A stretch of 34,463 nt of DNA from an uncultured Pelagibacteraceae bacterium. Lineage in GTDB: Bacteria; Pseudomonadota; Alphaproteobacteria; Pelagibacterales; Pelagibacteraceae. The DNA lies in the NCBI GenBank assembly GCA_902570715.1, contig CACFZB010000006.1:1-34463 (forward strand), in the 5' to 3' direction. Both the position numbers and the translations under genes were made by a program. The notes below the pieces were generated by a model. It was not told the DNA's origin, searched no databases, and saw only the letters and a program-made list of their open reading frames with translations. Each line of letters begins with the position of its first letter. The first letter of the stretch is position 1. Below are positions 19,685 through 28,121 of the stretch, one piece after another.

Positions 19685-20803
19685 TTAATTACTAAATTCT
19701 TTAAAATATTTATCTTCAATTTTTTTTACTCTTAAATCCCAGGTAAATTTTTTTGCAGTTTTTTTAGCATTAATCTTTAACTTTTTATTTTTGATTAAAT
19801 TATTAAACGCATAATAAATTTTTTTTTTCCATTCTTTTAAATTCTCAGGGTCAACTAAAATACAATTATAACGATCTACCAAAATATGATTATAAATTTT
19901 AAGTTTTGAGGCAATTATTATTTTGCCGCTTGCTAAATAGTCAAACATTTTCATTGGTGAAGTAGAATTTGAAATATCAATATTTCCTCGACCAAAATTT
20001 TTTTTTTGAAGTGGCATTAGTACTACCTCATATTGGTTTAATAAATCTGGAATTTTGGAATAATTTATAAAATCAAAGATCTTTAAATTTTTTAAATAAG
20101 TTTTTTTAATATTCTCAGGTAAAAATTTTTTGTCACCGTAAACGTGAAATTTAATTTCTGGACATAGTTCTGCCAATTCAATCAACTGCTCTAAACCTTT
20201 TCCTTTATGAAAGCTTCCAACATAAAGACATGTTAATTTAAACTTTTTATTTTTATTTTTAAATTTTTCAAATTGCTCAACATCAACTGCATCATCTAAA
20301 ATTAAAGCCTGCTTTAAATTTAGTAATTTTTTTAAATTTCGGTTTATGATTATGAATTTTATATTATCAAAATATTTAAATATTCTTATTAGATTATAAA
20401 AAAACTTAGAAAATCCCTTTAATTCATGATGCAATTCAAGAATATTTTTAAAATCAAACAGAGATAGGGATAAACTTGAAATAATAGATCTTGAAAAGAT
20501 AATTTTTTTTTGATTTTTATATTTTTTATTATTTAAGAAAAAAAACAACCTTATGATAAAAATAAATTTATTAATAAAATTTAAATTTTTTTTCTTTTTA
20601 AATGTTGATAAAACATGAAACTTATTTTTGATGTTGTATACATTTTTTAAACCGCTAAAATTTATTGAAGAGTACGGTGTAACCAAAATTACATTATACT
20701 TTTTTGATAATTTATCACACATCTTAGCTACATGAATTGAATATGCTGAGGTCGATGGAAAGTCACATTCACAAATATAAAACAAAAGTTTTTTTCTGAT
20801 CAT
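19685..20803 (-). CDS. Family 4-like glycosyltransferase
   Basis: 372 aa; FYICECDFPSTSAYSIHVAKMCDKLSKKY, CLYVGSFHKGKGLEQLIELAEL, VVLMPLQKKNFGRGNIDISNSTSPMKMFDYLASGKIIIAS. Confidence 0.88.
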   Translation of the reverse strand: MIRKKLLFYICECDFPSTSAYSIHVAKMCDKLSKKYNVILVTPYSSINFSGLKNVYNIKNKFHVLSTFKKKKNLNFINKFIFIIRLFFFLNNKKYKNQKKIIFSRSIISSLSLSLFDFKNILELHHELKGFSKFFYNLIRIFKYFDNIKFIIINRNLKKLLNLKQALILDDAVDVEQFEKFKNKNKKFKLTCLYVGSFHKGKGLEQLIELAELCPEIKFHVYGDKKFLPENIKKTYLKNLKIFDFINYSKIPDLLNQYEVVLMPLQKKNFGRGNIDISNSTSPMKMFDYLASGKIIIASKLKIYNHILVDRYNCILVDPENLKEWKKKIYYAFNNLIKNKKLKINAKKTAKKFTWDLRVKKIEDKYFKEFSN

Positions 20804-20816
20804 ATAAAAATAAAAT

Positions 20817-21176
20817 CTATTTATTTTTCGAATATTTCTTTAAAATTCTATCTGTTTTTAAATCCTTTATATTTAGCGATTTATCATCAACAAAATAATC
20901 ATAACTTGGTTTTCCCATGATTAATTCATCAAAATTTAATCCCCATTTTTTCAGCTGATTATAAGTTGTTTTAAAATATTTTTTTTTAACAATTTTGGAA
21001 TTTTCTAAATTTCTCCCCATATATCTACTTGTAAAAATTTTTATGTAATGACCATTTTCCTTGATAGAATTAATCATACTTATCAATTTTTTATTTGGTT
21101 TTGATTTTGAATAAAAGTTTTTTTTTGTTTTGCAAATAGTATTGTCTATATCAAAGATGAAAATTTTTTTTTTCAT
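20817..21176 (-). CDS. HAD-superfamily phosphatase (capsule biosynthesis type)
   Basis: 119 aa; IFDIDNTICKT (DxDxT), IKIFTSRYMGRN, MGKPSYDYFVDDKSLN. Confidence 0.85.
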   Translation of the reverse strand: MKKKIFIFDIDNTICKTKKNFYSKSKPNKKLISMINSIKENGHYIKIFTSRYMGRNLENSKIVKKKYFKTTYNQLKKWGLNFDELIMGKPSYDYFVDDKSLNIKDLKTDRILKKYSKNK

Positions 21177-22147
21177 TTAAACAAATTTTGATTTTCTAAA
21201 AACCATTTGTATGTTTTATTAATACCACTTTTTATATCTATGAATGGATTTCTACCCTTTTTAAAATATTGATTTATTTTATTATTAGACCCATGAGTTT
21301 TATAAACTTCAGTATTAAAACTTTTAGTATAAATAATCTTTTTGTAATTTGTTAATAAAATTAAATGAGAAACAATCTTCCTTAAACTTTCACTTTTTCC
21401 TCTACAAATATTGAAAATATGATTACCTTTCTTAAATTTATTTATATTTTTTATTAGATTAAATGTCATTTCTATTGTGTCGTTGATATAGGTAAAATCA
21501 CGAAAGTGATTTCCTTTATTATAAACATAAATTTTTTTTTTGTGAATTACACTTTGTAAAAACTTTAAAATGAACATGTCTGGTCTTCCATACTCCCCAT
21601 AAACTGTGAAAAATCTTAAACCTACTGCTGTAATTCCGTAAAATTTAGCATATAGATTTGCAGTTTCTTCATTATTTTTTTTTGTCAAAGAATAAATATT
21701 ATTTGGTTGAAGTAAGTCTGATTCCTTTTTAGGAAAACTTTTACTATCACCATATACAGAACTTGATGAGGCATAAAAAAATTTAAGTTTTTTTTCTTTA
21801 ATAAAATCAATAATATTGGAAAATACTAATATATTATTTTTAACATATGTCTCTGGGTGTTTAAGGGAGTATCTTACCCCAGGTTGAGCTGCTAAATGAA
21901 TAACAAATTTATAATTGTATTTACTTAATAATTTAAAAGTTTTTTTTCTATCAGAAAGATCAATTTTTAAAAACTTAAAATTTTTTTTTTTCTTTAATAT
22001 ATTTAGTCTTCTATACTTTAGTTTAGGATTATAATAATTATTAACACTATCAACACCAATTAAGTTGTAGTTTTTTTTTAATAATTTTTCTGATAAATGA
22101 AAACCAATAAATCCAGCACAACCTGTCAAAAGTATGTATTTTTTCAT
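21173..22147 (-). CDS. NAD-dependent epimerase, UDP-glucuronate 4-epimerase-like
   Basis: 324 aa; LLTGCAGFIGFHLSEKLLKKNYNLIGVDSVNNYYNPKLKYRRL, HLAAQPGVRYSLKHPETYVKNNI, ASSSSVYG, YSLTKK, LRFFTVYGEYGRPDM, DFTYINDTIE. Confidence 0.9.
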   Translation of the reverse strand: MKKYILLTGCAGFIGFHLSEKLLKKNYNLIGVDSVNNYYNPKLKYRRLNILKKKKNFKFLKIDLSDRKKTFKLLSKYNYKFVIHLAAQPGVRYSLKHPETYVKNNILVFSNIIDFIKEKKLKFFYASSSSVYGDSKSFPKKESDLLQPNNIYSLTKKNNEETANLYAKFYGITAVGLRFFTVYGEYGRPDMFILKFLQSVIHKKKIYVYNKGNHFRDFTYINDTIEMTFNLIKNINKFKKGNHIFNICRGKSESLRKIVSHLILLTNYKKIIYTKSFNTEVYKTHGSNNKINQYFKKGRNPFIDIKSGINKTYKWFLENQNLFK

Positions 22148-22193
22148 AACAAAGTTTATTTTATAATAATTTAATATAAACTATAAACTCATA

Positions 22194-22961
22194 ATGATTT
22201 TTGATAAAAAAAACAAAGAAAAAAAACAATTAATTCAATCAAATCAATATAACTTTCCTTATCATTATATTCCTGTAATTGATTCAGAGTTAAAAGATTT
22301 TAAATCATTCAAAAATTGGAATTTTTCACTTAGTTACTCGATTTCATATTTAAAAATTTTAGAATTGTTAAGCAAAAAAAATCCGAAAAAACATATTGAT
22401 ATAGGTTGCGGAGATGGAAGACTAATGAATGAACTTTCAACAAAACTTAGTCAAATAAGTTTTACTGGTTTAGATTATGATCAAAAATCTATTGATTGGG
22501 CTAATATGTTTAAAAATGAAAAAAATGTAAATTTTATATGTCTAGATATAGAAAATGTTGAAAAAAATATTTATAACTCAGCAAGCTTGATAGAGACCTT
22601 AGAACACATACCTTTAAACAAGGTTGAAAAATTTGTTAAAGATATTTCAAATATAATATTACCTGGTGGAGATTTGTACATAACTGTTCCCCATTCAAAC
22701 CAAAAAGTTAGTGAAAAACACTACCAACATTTTAATTTTGATACCTTAAAAAAACTTTTTAATGATGAATTTAATATTGTTTCAATAAAAGGTTTTGATA
22801 AATCAAGTTTTTTTCAAAAAATGATCAATAAATTTTTTAAAAACAGGCTATGGTTTTTTGAGATATATTCATTAAATAAAATTATTTTAAATAATAAATA
22901 TAAGTTTTTTGATAATGAAAATCATGTGCAGAGAATTTTTTTACATTTAACAAAGAAATAA
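22194..22961 (+). CDS. Class I SAM-dependent methyltransferase
   Basis: 255 aa; KKHIDIGCGDGRLMNELS, FTGLDYDQKSIDWA, SASLIETLEHIPLNKVEKFV, LPGGDLYITVPHSN. Confidence 0.88.
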   Translation: MIFDKKNKEKKQLIQSNQYNFPYHYIPVIDSELKDFKSFKNWNFSLSYSISYLKILELLSKKNPKKHIDIGCGDGRLMNELSTKLSQISFTGLDYDQKSIDWANMFKNEKNVNFICLDIENVEKNIYNSASLIETLEHIPLNKVEKFVKDISNIILPGGDLYITVPHSNQKVSEKHYQHFNFDTLKKLFNDEFNIVSIKGFDKSSFFQKMINKFFKNRLWFFEIYSLNKIILNNKYKFFDNENHVQRIFLHLTKK

Positions 22962-23043
22962 GTTTATTATATTGTGTATCTAATTACTTTCAAAAGTTAT
23001 AGTACTTGTTTGTTTTTAATTTGATGTTATATAGTTAATTTTA

Positions 23044-24129
23044 ATGAAAAATAAATTAAACAGTGCTGTGGTAAAAACTGACAACGAAAAATTTGCTGAA
23101 AATTATAATGAAGAAAACGATGATGAGTTAAATGGTCTTTATTCACATTACGAAATAGTTAAAAAGAATATTAATGCTAATTACAGAAATTTACCTGAGT
23201 ACAAGTCTTATAGAAATTTGTGGAGAGAAACTGCAGTAAATCATATAAAAACAGAATTTCCACTACACCTTGATATTGAAATAACGTCATATTGCAATTT
23301 AGCTTGCCCAATGTGTCCACGAACTCATAGAGTTGAAATGGGTCAGTGGCAAAACAAAATGATGAAATTTGAAATTTTTAAAAAAATTATTGATGAAGGA
23401 TCTGCTAAAGGCTTAAAAGCTATTAACTTGAATAATTTTGGAGAATCTTTTTTTAATAAAAATTTAATCAAAATGATCAGCTATGCAAAATCTAAAGGTG
23501 TTTTAGATGTTATGCTTCACACTAACGGTACAGTCATGGATGAGAAGCTTGCTGAAGAAGTTATTAATTCTGGTTTAGATAGAATAATTTTTTCTTTAGA
23601 CTCTATTTCTAAAGAACTTTATGAAAAAATAAGAGTAAATGCTAAGTTTGAGGATACTGTTGAAAAAGTTAGACTTTTTCATAAGATTAAAAAAAAATTG
23701 AATGCTTATAAACCTGTCATAAGAGTAAGTATGGTTCGAATGAAAGAAAACGATCACGAAGCTAAAGAATTTGAAAATTTTTGGGGTCCTTATGCTGATG
23801 AAGTTACCTACACTGACTATAGGAACCAAGATGGATTAGATAAAGAGGATAGATACGCAAGATTAAAAAAAGAGAATAAATCATATTCCTGCCCTGCTTT
23901 ATGGCAAAGATTAACAATCAATGCGACTGGTGAGGTAACTGCATGTTGCAGAGATGCTGGTAAAAGATTGACACTAGGAAAAATGGGCAATGAAAGTTTA
24001 ACTGAGATTTGGAACGGAAAAAGTTTAGATGTAGCAAGAAATCTTCATGAAGCAAAAAAAGCATATGAAATTGATGCTTGTAATGGTTGTGATCATATCA
24101 GGGGACATATCTTACCTGAGGAAAATTAA
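23044..24129 (+). CDS. Radical SAM/SPASM domain protein
   Basis: 361 aa; HLDIEITSYCNLACPMCPRTH (CxxxCxxC), LNNFGESFFN, VMLHTNGTVMDEKLAEEVINSGLDRIIFSLDS, LTINATGEVTACCRDAGKRLTLGKMGNESLTEIWNG, CNGCDHIRG. Confidence 0.92.
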   Translation: MKNKLNSAVVKTDNEKFAENYNEENDDELNGLYSHYEIVKKNINANYRNLPEYKSYRNLWRETAVNHIKTEFPLHLDIEITSYCNLACPMCPRTHRVEMGQWQNKMMKFEIFKKIIDEGSAKGLKAINLNNFGESFFNKNLIKMISYAKSKGVLDVMLHTNGTVMDEKLAEEVINSGLDRIIFSLDSISKELYEKIRVNAKFEDTVEKVRLFHKIKKKLNAYKPVIRVSMVRMKENDHEAKEFENFWGPYADEVTYTDYRNQDGLDKEDRYARLKKENKSYSCPALWQRLTINATGEVTACCRDAGKRLTLGKMGNESLTEIWNGKSLDVARNLHEAKKAYEIDACNGCDHIRGHILPEEN

Positions 24130-24148
24130 ATGATTTAATAAATAAACT

Positions 24149-25507
24149 CTAATTTTTTGTCATCTCATAAACAATCGTAGAAACTTTTTTATTACCCTCA
24201 ATATTAAAGTGAGGGGTCCCAAATTCATAAGCAAAAAGAGTTAGTGGATTTATATTAGTTTTCAAAATTTCTTTATGAACATTAATAAAAGGGATATTTA
24301 AATTTTTACATAAATCTTTAATTAAACTGAAATAAGCATTATCGTAATTTTTTTTAGTAAAGCGATTAATATCAGGCAAATAAACAAAGTATAAATCTGA
24401 ATTATTTTTATTCGTCAAATCCTTTGTTAATCTTAATATCTGTTTAAATCTATCTAATTTATATTGCTCTTGATATGGCTCAGTTGATATTGAGGCTGAC
24501 GGTATAATTGATAATAAAACTCTTAAATTTAAAAGTTTAATAAAATTAATAAAGTTATAAATAAAATTATCTTTCTCTTTTTTTATTCTCTCTTTTTTTC
24601 TTTCTATTTTAATCAAATCATTAGCTAAACTATTTATCTCATCTTGTTTTAATTTAAGATTTTGACTAAAATTTGGATCATTTAAATAATTCAGTAAAAT
24701 ATCATTTTTTTCTTCTGAAACTAAATTTCGTAAATCATTCCCCTCAAAGTAAAACCATAATACTTTTTTGGCATTTAAATTTAAATATTCTCTTAAAGTT
24801 GCGTACTCAATTAAAGGACCATTAGAACTATATGCTAAGTTTAAAACTGATTTATTTGACAATTTTCTTAAATTAGAAGGAATATCATTTGGTCTATTTA
24901 CGCATTCCCCAGCAACAAAAGAATCTCCAACAACAATATATTCAACTATTTTATTATTCCATTCTTCGTCAGGGTTATTAAATCCATATCTGTCGCTCTG
25001 ATAAATTGAATAATATCCATTTTCATTGCAGTGAACTGTTTTTGAATTTGAGATACCTGATAAAGGAAATAATTTATATCCTTCTTTTTTGTAGTATTCA
25101 CTTGGATTTACATTCACAACAACACTATCGTCTTTTTTTTTTAAATCTTCGTAAAATTCAAATTTCGATCTTTTGTCATATATTTTACCTGTTTTGTTTT
25201 TGAATAATTTACTTTTTAAATATAATTCTGTTGAAGTTTTATTTTTTAAAATCAAAAAACCTTCAATAAGATAGAGTGAAACTAAAAAACTAACACTTAT
25301 AATAATTACATACTCTTTGATTTTTTTATTTATTAAAAAAGTGAAAATTGAAAAGAAAAATAAGGATAATGATATAATGTAATTAAAAAAATAATAATTC
25401 CTTTTTTCACCATTCCAAAAAATTTCAGATTTATAAAATGTATAAAATAGTAAAAATGTTGAAAGTACAAAAATAATTGGTGAGAAAAACTTTTTGAAAG
25501 AATTCAT
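24149..25507 (-). CDS. Membrane-anchored SGNH/GDSL-hydrolase-like protein
   Basis: 452 aa; N-terminal TM segments, IVVGDSFVAGECVN, LNLAYSSNGPLIEY, WFYFEGNDL, C-terminal FGTPHFNIEGNKKVSTIV (His block). Confidence 0.75.
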   Translation of the reverse strand: MNSFKKFFSPIIFVLSTFLLFYTFYKSEIFWNGEKRNYYFFNYIISLSLFFFSIFTFLINKKIKEYVIIISVSFLVSLYLIEGFLILKNKTSTELYLKSKLFKNKTGKIYDKRSKFEFYEDLKKKDDSVVVNVNPSEYYKKEGYKLFPLSGISNSKTVHCNENGYYSIYQSDRYGFNNPDEEWNNKIVEYIVVGDSFVAGECVNRPNDIPSNLRKLSNKSVLNLAYSSNGPLIEYATLREYLNLNAKKVLWFYFEGNDLRNLVSEEKNDILLNYLNDPNFSQNLKLKQDEINSLANDLIKIERKKERIKKEKDNFIYNFINFIKLLNLRVLLSIIPSASISTEPYQEQYKLDRFKQILRLTKDLTNKNNSDLYFVYLPDINRFTKKNYDNAYFSLIKDLCKNLNIPFINVHKEILKTNINPLTLFAYEFGTPHFNIEGNKKVSTIVYEMTKN

Positions 25508-25516
25508 CAGATGAAA

Positions 25517-26770
25517 TTAATCTTTAAATTCAAATAAATAAGTTTGATCATCAAAGTATAAACCTCTTCTCAAATAATCTGGATCTATTAAACATCCATT
25601 CTTCCACAAGAGAAGTTTTAATTTTGGTTTTTCCTTTTGATTTATTAATGAAACATTCTTAAAATTAGATCTATCGGGAAATTCAACTATAAAATTTCCG
25701 TTAAAATCTTTATGAAATGTTCCTGAAAGTCTACTATAATAAATTGTTTTTTCAATCAATTCTTTGATTTCTCTAAATTTCCATCTGCCTTGAGTATTTA
25801 ACGTTAAAACATAATTAGTTTTTAAAAATTTTTTTTTAAACTTTTTGTAAATATTTTTTAAATCTTTTTCCAAAGTATTTGATGGTTTTATCTTTACTAA
25901 ATTATTTACTTTTCTTAAATTCAAATCAGTTATAACCACAATAACTGGCTTTCCCAAATTTGAATAAAAAATATTTTTTTTCAGTGAGTCTATTTTTTTA
26001 TTAACTGAACTTTTATTTTTTTCTCTTCTTGCATTTATTATAATCAAAAAATTAAAGTAACTACTTTTCAAAAATTTACATCTATTCCATATTTTTAAGA
26101 AATTTTTGTTTAATATATCTACAGTTCTTTGAGACCTAAGAGTTTCATCATTATGCTGGTGAATTCCATGTAAGTGGAACACTTCAGCTGTTGGGTTGTA
26201 CCCAATTTTTCCACCCCTTTTTGTCTCATTAATTGCCCATAATCTATCCTCAATGTTGGTTACATTAGTGTTAAATAAATTTTTTTTTAAATTATCTGCC
26301 AAATAAATAGAATTAGCATTGCTTATATATGGATCTTTATGATGAATAATAATTTCATCACGAAAAATTATATTCATATCTAAAGCATTTTTACTATTCG
26401 TACCTGGAAGTGGAATTTGTTTACCATACGATGCTGATAAATTAGGATTATCAATTTGAAATTTCACTAAATTCTTTAACCAATTTTTTGAACAGGGGAT
26501 ACAGTGTGATGATATAAAAACTAAATATTTGCCTTTAGCTATTTTTACTCCTTTGTTCAAAGATAAACCGGGAGTATACTTTTTTATCTTTAATATTTTT
26601 TTGATATTAAATTTCTTACAAACTTCAATACTATTGTCAGAACTATCATTGTCACAATAAATTATTTCATAATCTTTGTATGTTTGTAAAAATAACTCTC
26701 TAAGTAAAATCTTTAACCACTTTGACTCATTTTTTCCTCTTATAATTATAGATATTTTAGGATGTTTCAT
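25517..26770 (-). CDS. Family 2 glycosyltransferase with an extra C-terminal domain
   Basis: The ORF track starts at 26824, but MKHPKISIIIRGKNES (ATG at 26770) is the more likely start and cuts the overlap with the upstream neuB-like gene from 68 to 14 nt. ISIIIRGKNESKWLKILLRELFLQTYKDYEIIYCDNDSSDNS, GLSLNKGVKIAKGKYLVFISSHCIP; about 180 further residues of unclear type. Confidence 0.85.
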   Translation of the reverse strand: MKHPKISIIIRGKNESKWLKILLRELFLQTYKDYEIIYCDNDSSDNSIEVCKKFNIKKILKIKKYTPGLSLNKGVKIAKGKYLVFISSHCIPCSKNWLKNLVKFQIDNPNLSASYGKQIPLPGTNSKNALDMNIIFRDEIIIHHKDPYISNANSIYLADNLKKNLFNTNVTNIEDRLWAINETKRGGKIGYNPTAEVFHLHGIHQHNDETLRSQRTVDILNKNFLKIWNRCKFLKSSYFNFLIIINARREKNKSSVNKKIDSLKKNIFYSNLGKPVIVVITDLNLRKVNNLVKIKPSNTLEKDLKNIYKKFKKKFLKTNYVLTLNTQGRWKFREIKELIEKTIYYSRLSGTFHKDFNGNFIVEFPDRSNFKNVSLINQKEKPKLKLLLWKNGCLIDPDYLRRGLYFDDQTYLFEFKD

Positions 26771-27581
26771 TCCATCTACCTCTATAATTTTTGAATATAT
26801 CAAATTCATTTTTTTGTAATCCAAGGCCTTTTTTAATTTTAAAATCTTGAACTAAATGAATCCATTCTTTTAATTGTTTTAATTGCCCAGGTAAAATAGC
26901 AAATTTATTATCTCTACCTGGTAATTTTTTATTTAAGGTAAAATGTTTTTCAATTATTGAAGAACCGTTGCAAATTGCATAAACAGCATCTTCAATACCA
27001 TCTAAATGTCCTGAATACCCAAAATATTTATAATTATTTCTTAAATAATCTAATTTCTCAAAATTACATTTTTTACTTTCCAAAGGATAACTACTGACAC
27101 AATGCAAAGGAATAAATTTTTTATTGTCTCTAAATTTCAATAATTTATGAAGCTCATTTTTTTTTAATGCACCAACGGAAACTATTACTTGCTTAAAATT
27201 TTTAAGAGAATATTGAATTAAGTCTAAATTATAAGCTTCATGAGATGGTATCTTAATCACTTTATCTTTTGCAGCAATCAATAAATCTACGCCTCTATGA
27301 GTGAAGGCTGACGCAAAACATTTAATATTATTTTTTTTTGAAAAATTTTTAAGTTTTAGATATTTATCTAAGTTTAAATAAGATTTTTCATAAATTTCTT
27401 TTCTTCCATCATTATCCCATGGACCATCTTTTAAATAATTAGGATCCCAAATTTGGAATTTAACTACATCAGCCCCATTTTTTTTGGCTACTAAAATCAT
27501 CTTTTTTGCCAGTTTAATATCTCCTAAAAAATTCCAACCTATTTCGGCAACTAAAATAGTACTTTTAAAATTAAATATCAT
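26757..27581 (-). CDS. NeuB-family (sialic/nonulosonic acid) synthase-like TIM barrel without a SAF domain
   Basis: 274 aa; LVAEIGWNFLGDIKLAKKMI, GADVVKFQIW, KIPSHEAYNLDLIQY, IPLHCVSSYPLE, YFGYSGHLDGIEDAVYAI, IIEKHFTLNKKLPGRDNK; ends at FKNYRGRWNETS. Confidence 0.88.
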   Translation of the reverse strand: MIFNFKSTILVAEIGWNFLGDIKLAKKMILVAKKNGADVVKFQIWDPNYLKDGPWDNDGRKEIYEKSYLNLDKYLKLKNFSKKNNIKCFASAFTHRGVDLLIAAKDKVIKIPSHEAYNLDLIQYSLKNFKQVIVSVGALKKNELHKLLKFRDNKKFIPLHCVSSYPLESKKCNFEKLDYLRNNYKYFGYSGHLDGIEDAVYAICNGSSIIEKHFTLNKKLPGRDNKFAILPGQLKQLKEWIHLVQDFKIKKGLGLQKNEFDIFKNYRGRWNETS

Positions 27582-28120
27582 GCTTTCTTTGTAATTTTAT
27601 CAACTACAGCTAATAGACAAGTTTGATGAACATTTTCTACAAAATTATAATTATTTGAGTCTACCCAAAAATTGATTTTCCCAAATGATTTAAGTTTATT
27701 TCTTTTATTAAAACCTGTTACAGTTATTAAGTTAATTTTTCTTTTTTTACAAAACTCAGCAGCAGTAATCATATTTTTTGAATTTCCACTACTGCTTATA
27801 AGAATAATTAAATCCTGTTGTGAAGCATAATATTCTATTGCTTTTTTTATCCATTTATCAAAGCCATAATCATTTGACATACATGTGATAAAATTGAAAT
27901 CCGAAATAGTAAATGCCCTAATACCACACATTTTAACAAGATCTGTTGCAAAATGAGAAGCAATTGAAGCACTACCACCATTTCCAAAAATTAAAACTTT
28001 ATTTTTTTGTCTCCTGTATCTTATTAACTCTTTTTCAATTAAATTTAGTTTATCAAAAGATATATTTTTTAGTATTGAGCAGTATTTATTAAGATAAGTA
28101 TTATAAAAATTTTTTTTCAT
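27578..28120 (-). CDS. SIS-domain sugar-phosphate isomerase (GmhA-like)
   Basis: 180 aa; VLIFGNGGSASIASHFATDLVK, DLIILISSSGNSKNMITAAEF, NFVENVHQTCLLAVVDKI. ATGA overlap with the neuB-like gene. Confidence 0.88.
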   Translation of the reverse strand: MKKNFYNTYLNKYCSILKNISFDKLNLIEKELIRYRRQKNKVLIFGNGGSASIASHFATDLVKMCGIRAFTISDFNFITCMSNDYGFDKWIKKAIEYYASQQDLIILISSSGNSKNMITAAEFCKKRKINLITVTGFNKRNKLKSFGKINFWVDSNNYNFVENVHQTCLLAVVDKITKKA

Positions 28121-28121
28121 A

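Noticed and set aside
23596-25203. Small ORFs at 23596..23829 (-), 24768..25001 (+), 25006..25203 (+)
   Set aside because: Antisense to the radical SAM and SGNH-like genes; chance open frames in AT-rich DNA.
25517-26824. Listed GT2 start at 26824
   Set aside because: Would overlap the conserved end of the neuB-like gene by 68 nt; MKHPKISIIIRGKNES at 26770 is a better start.
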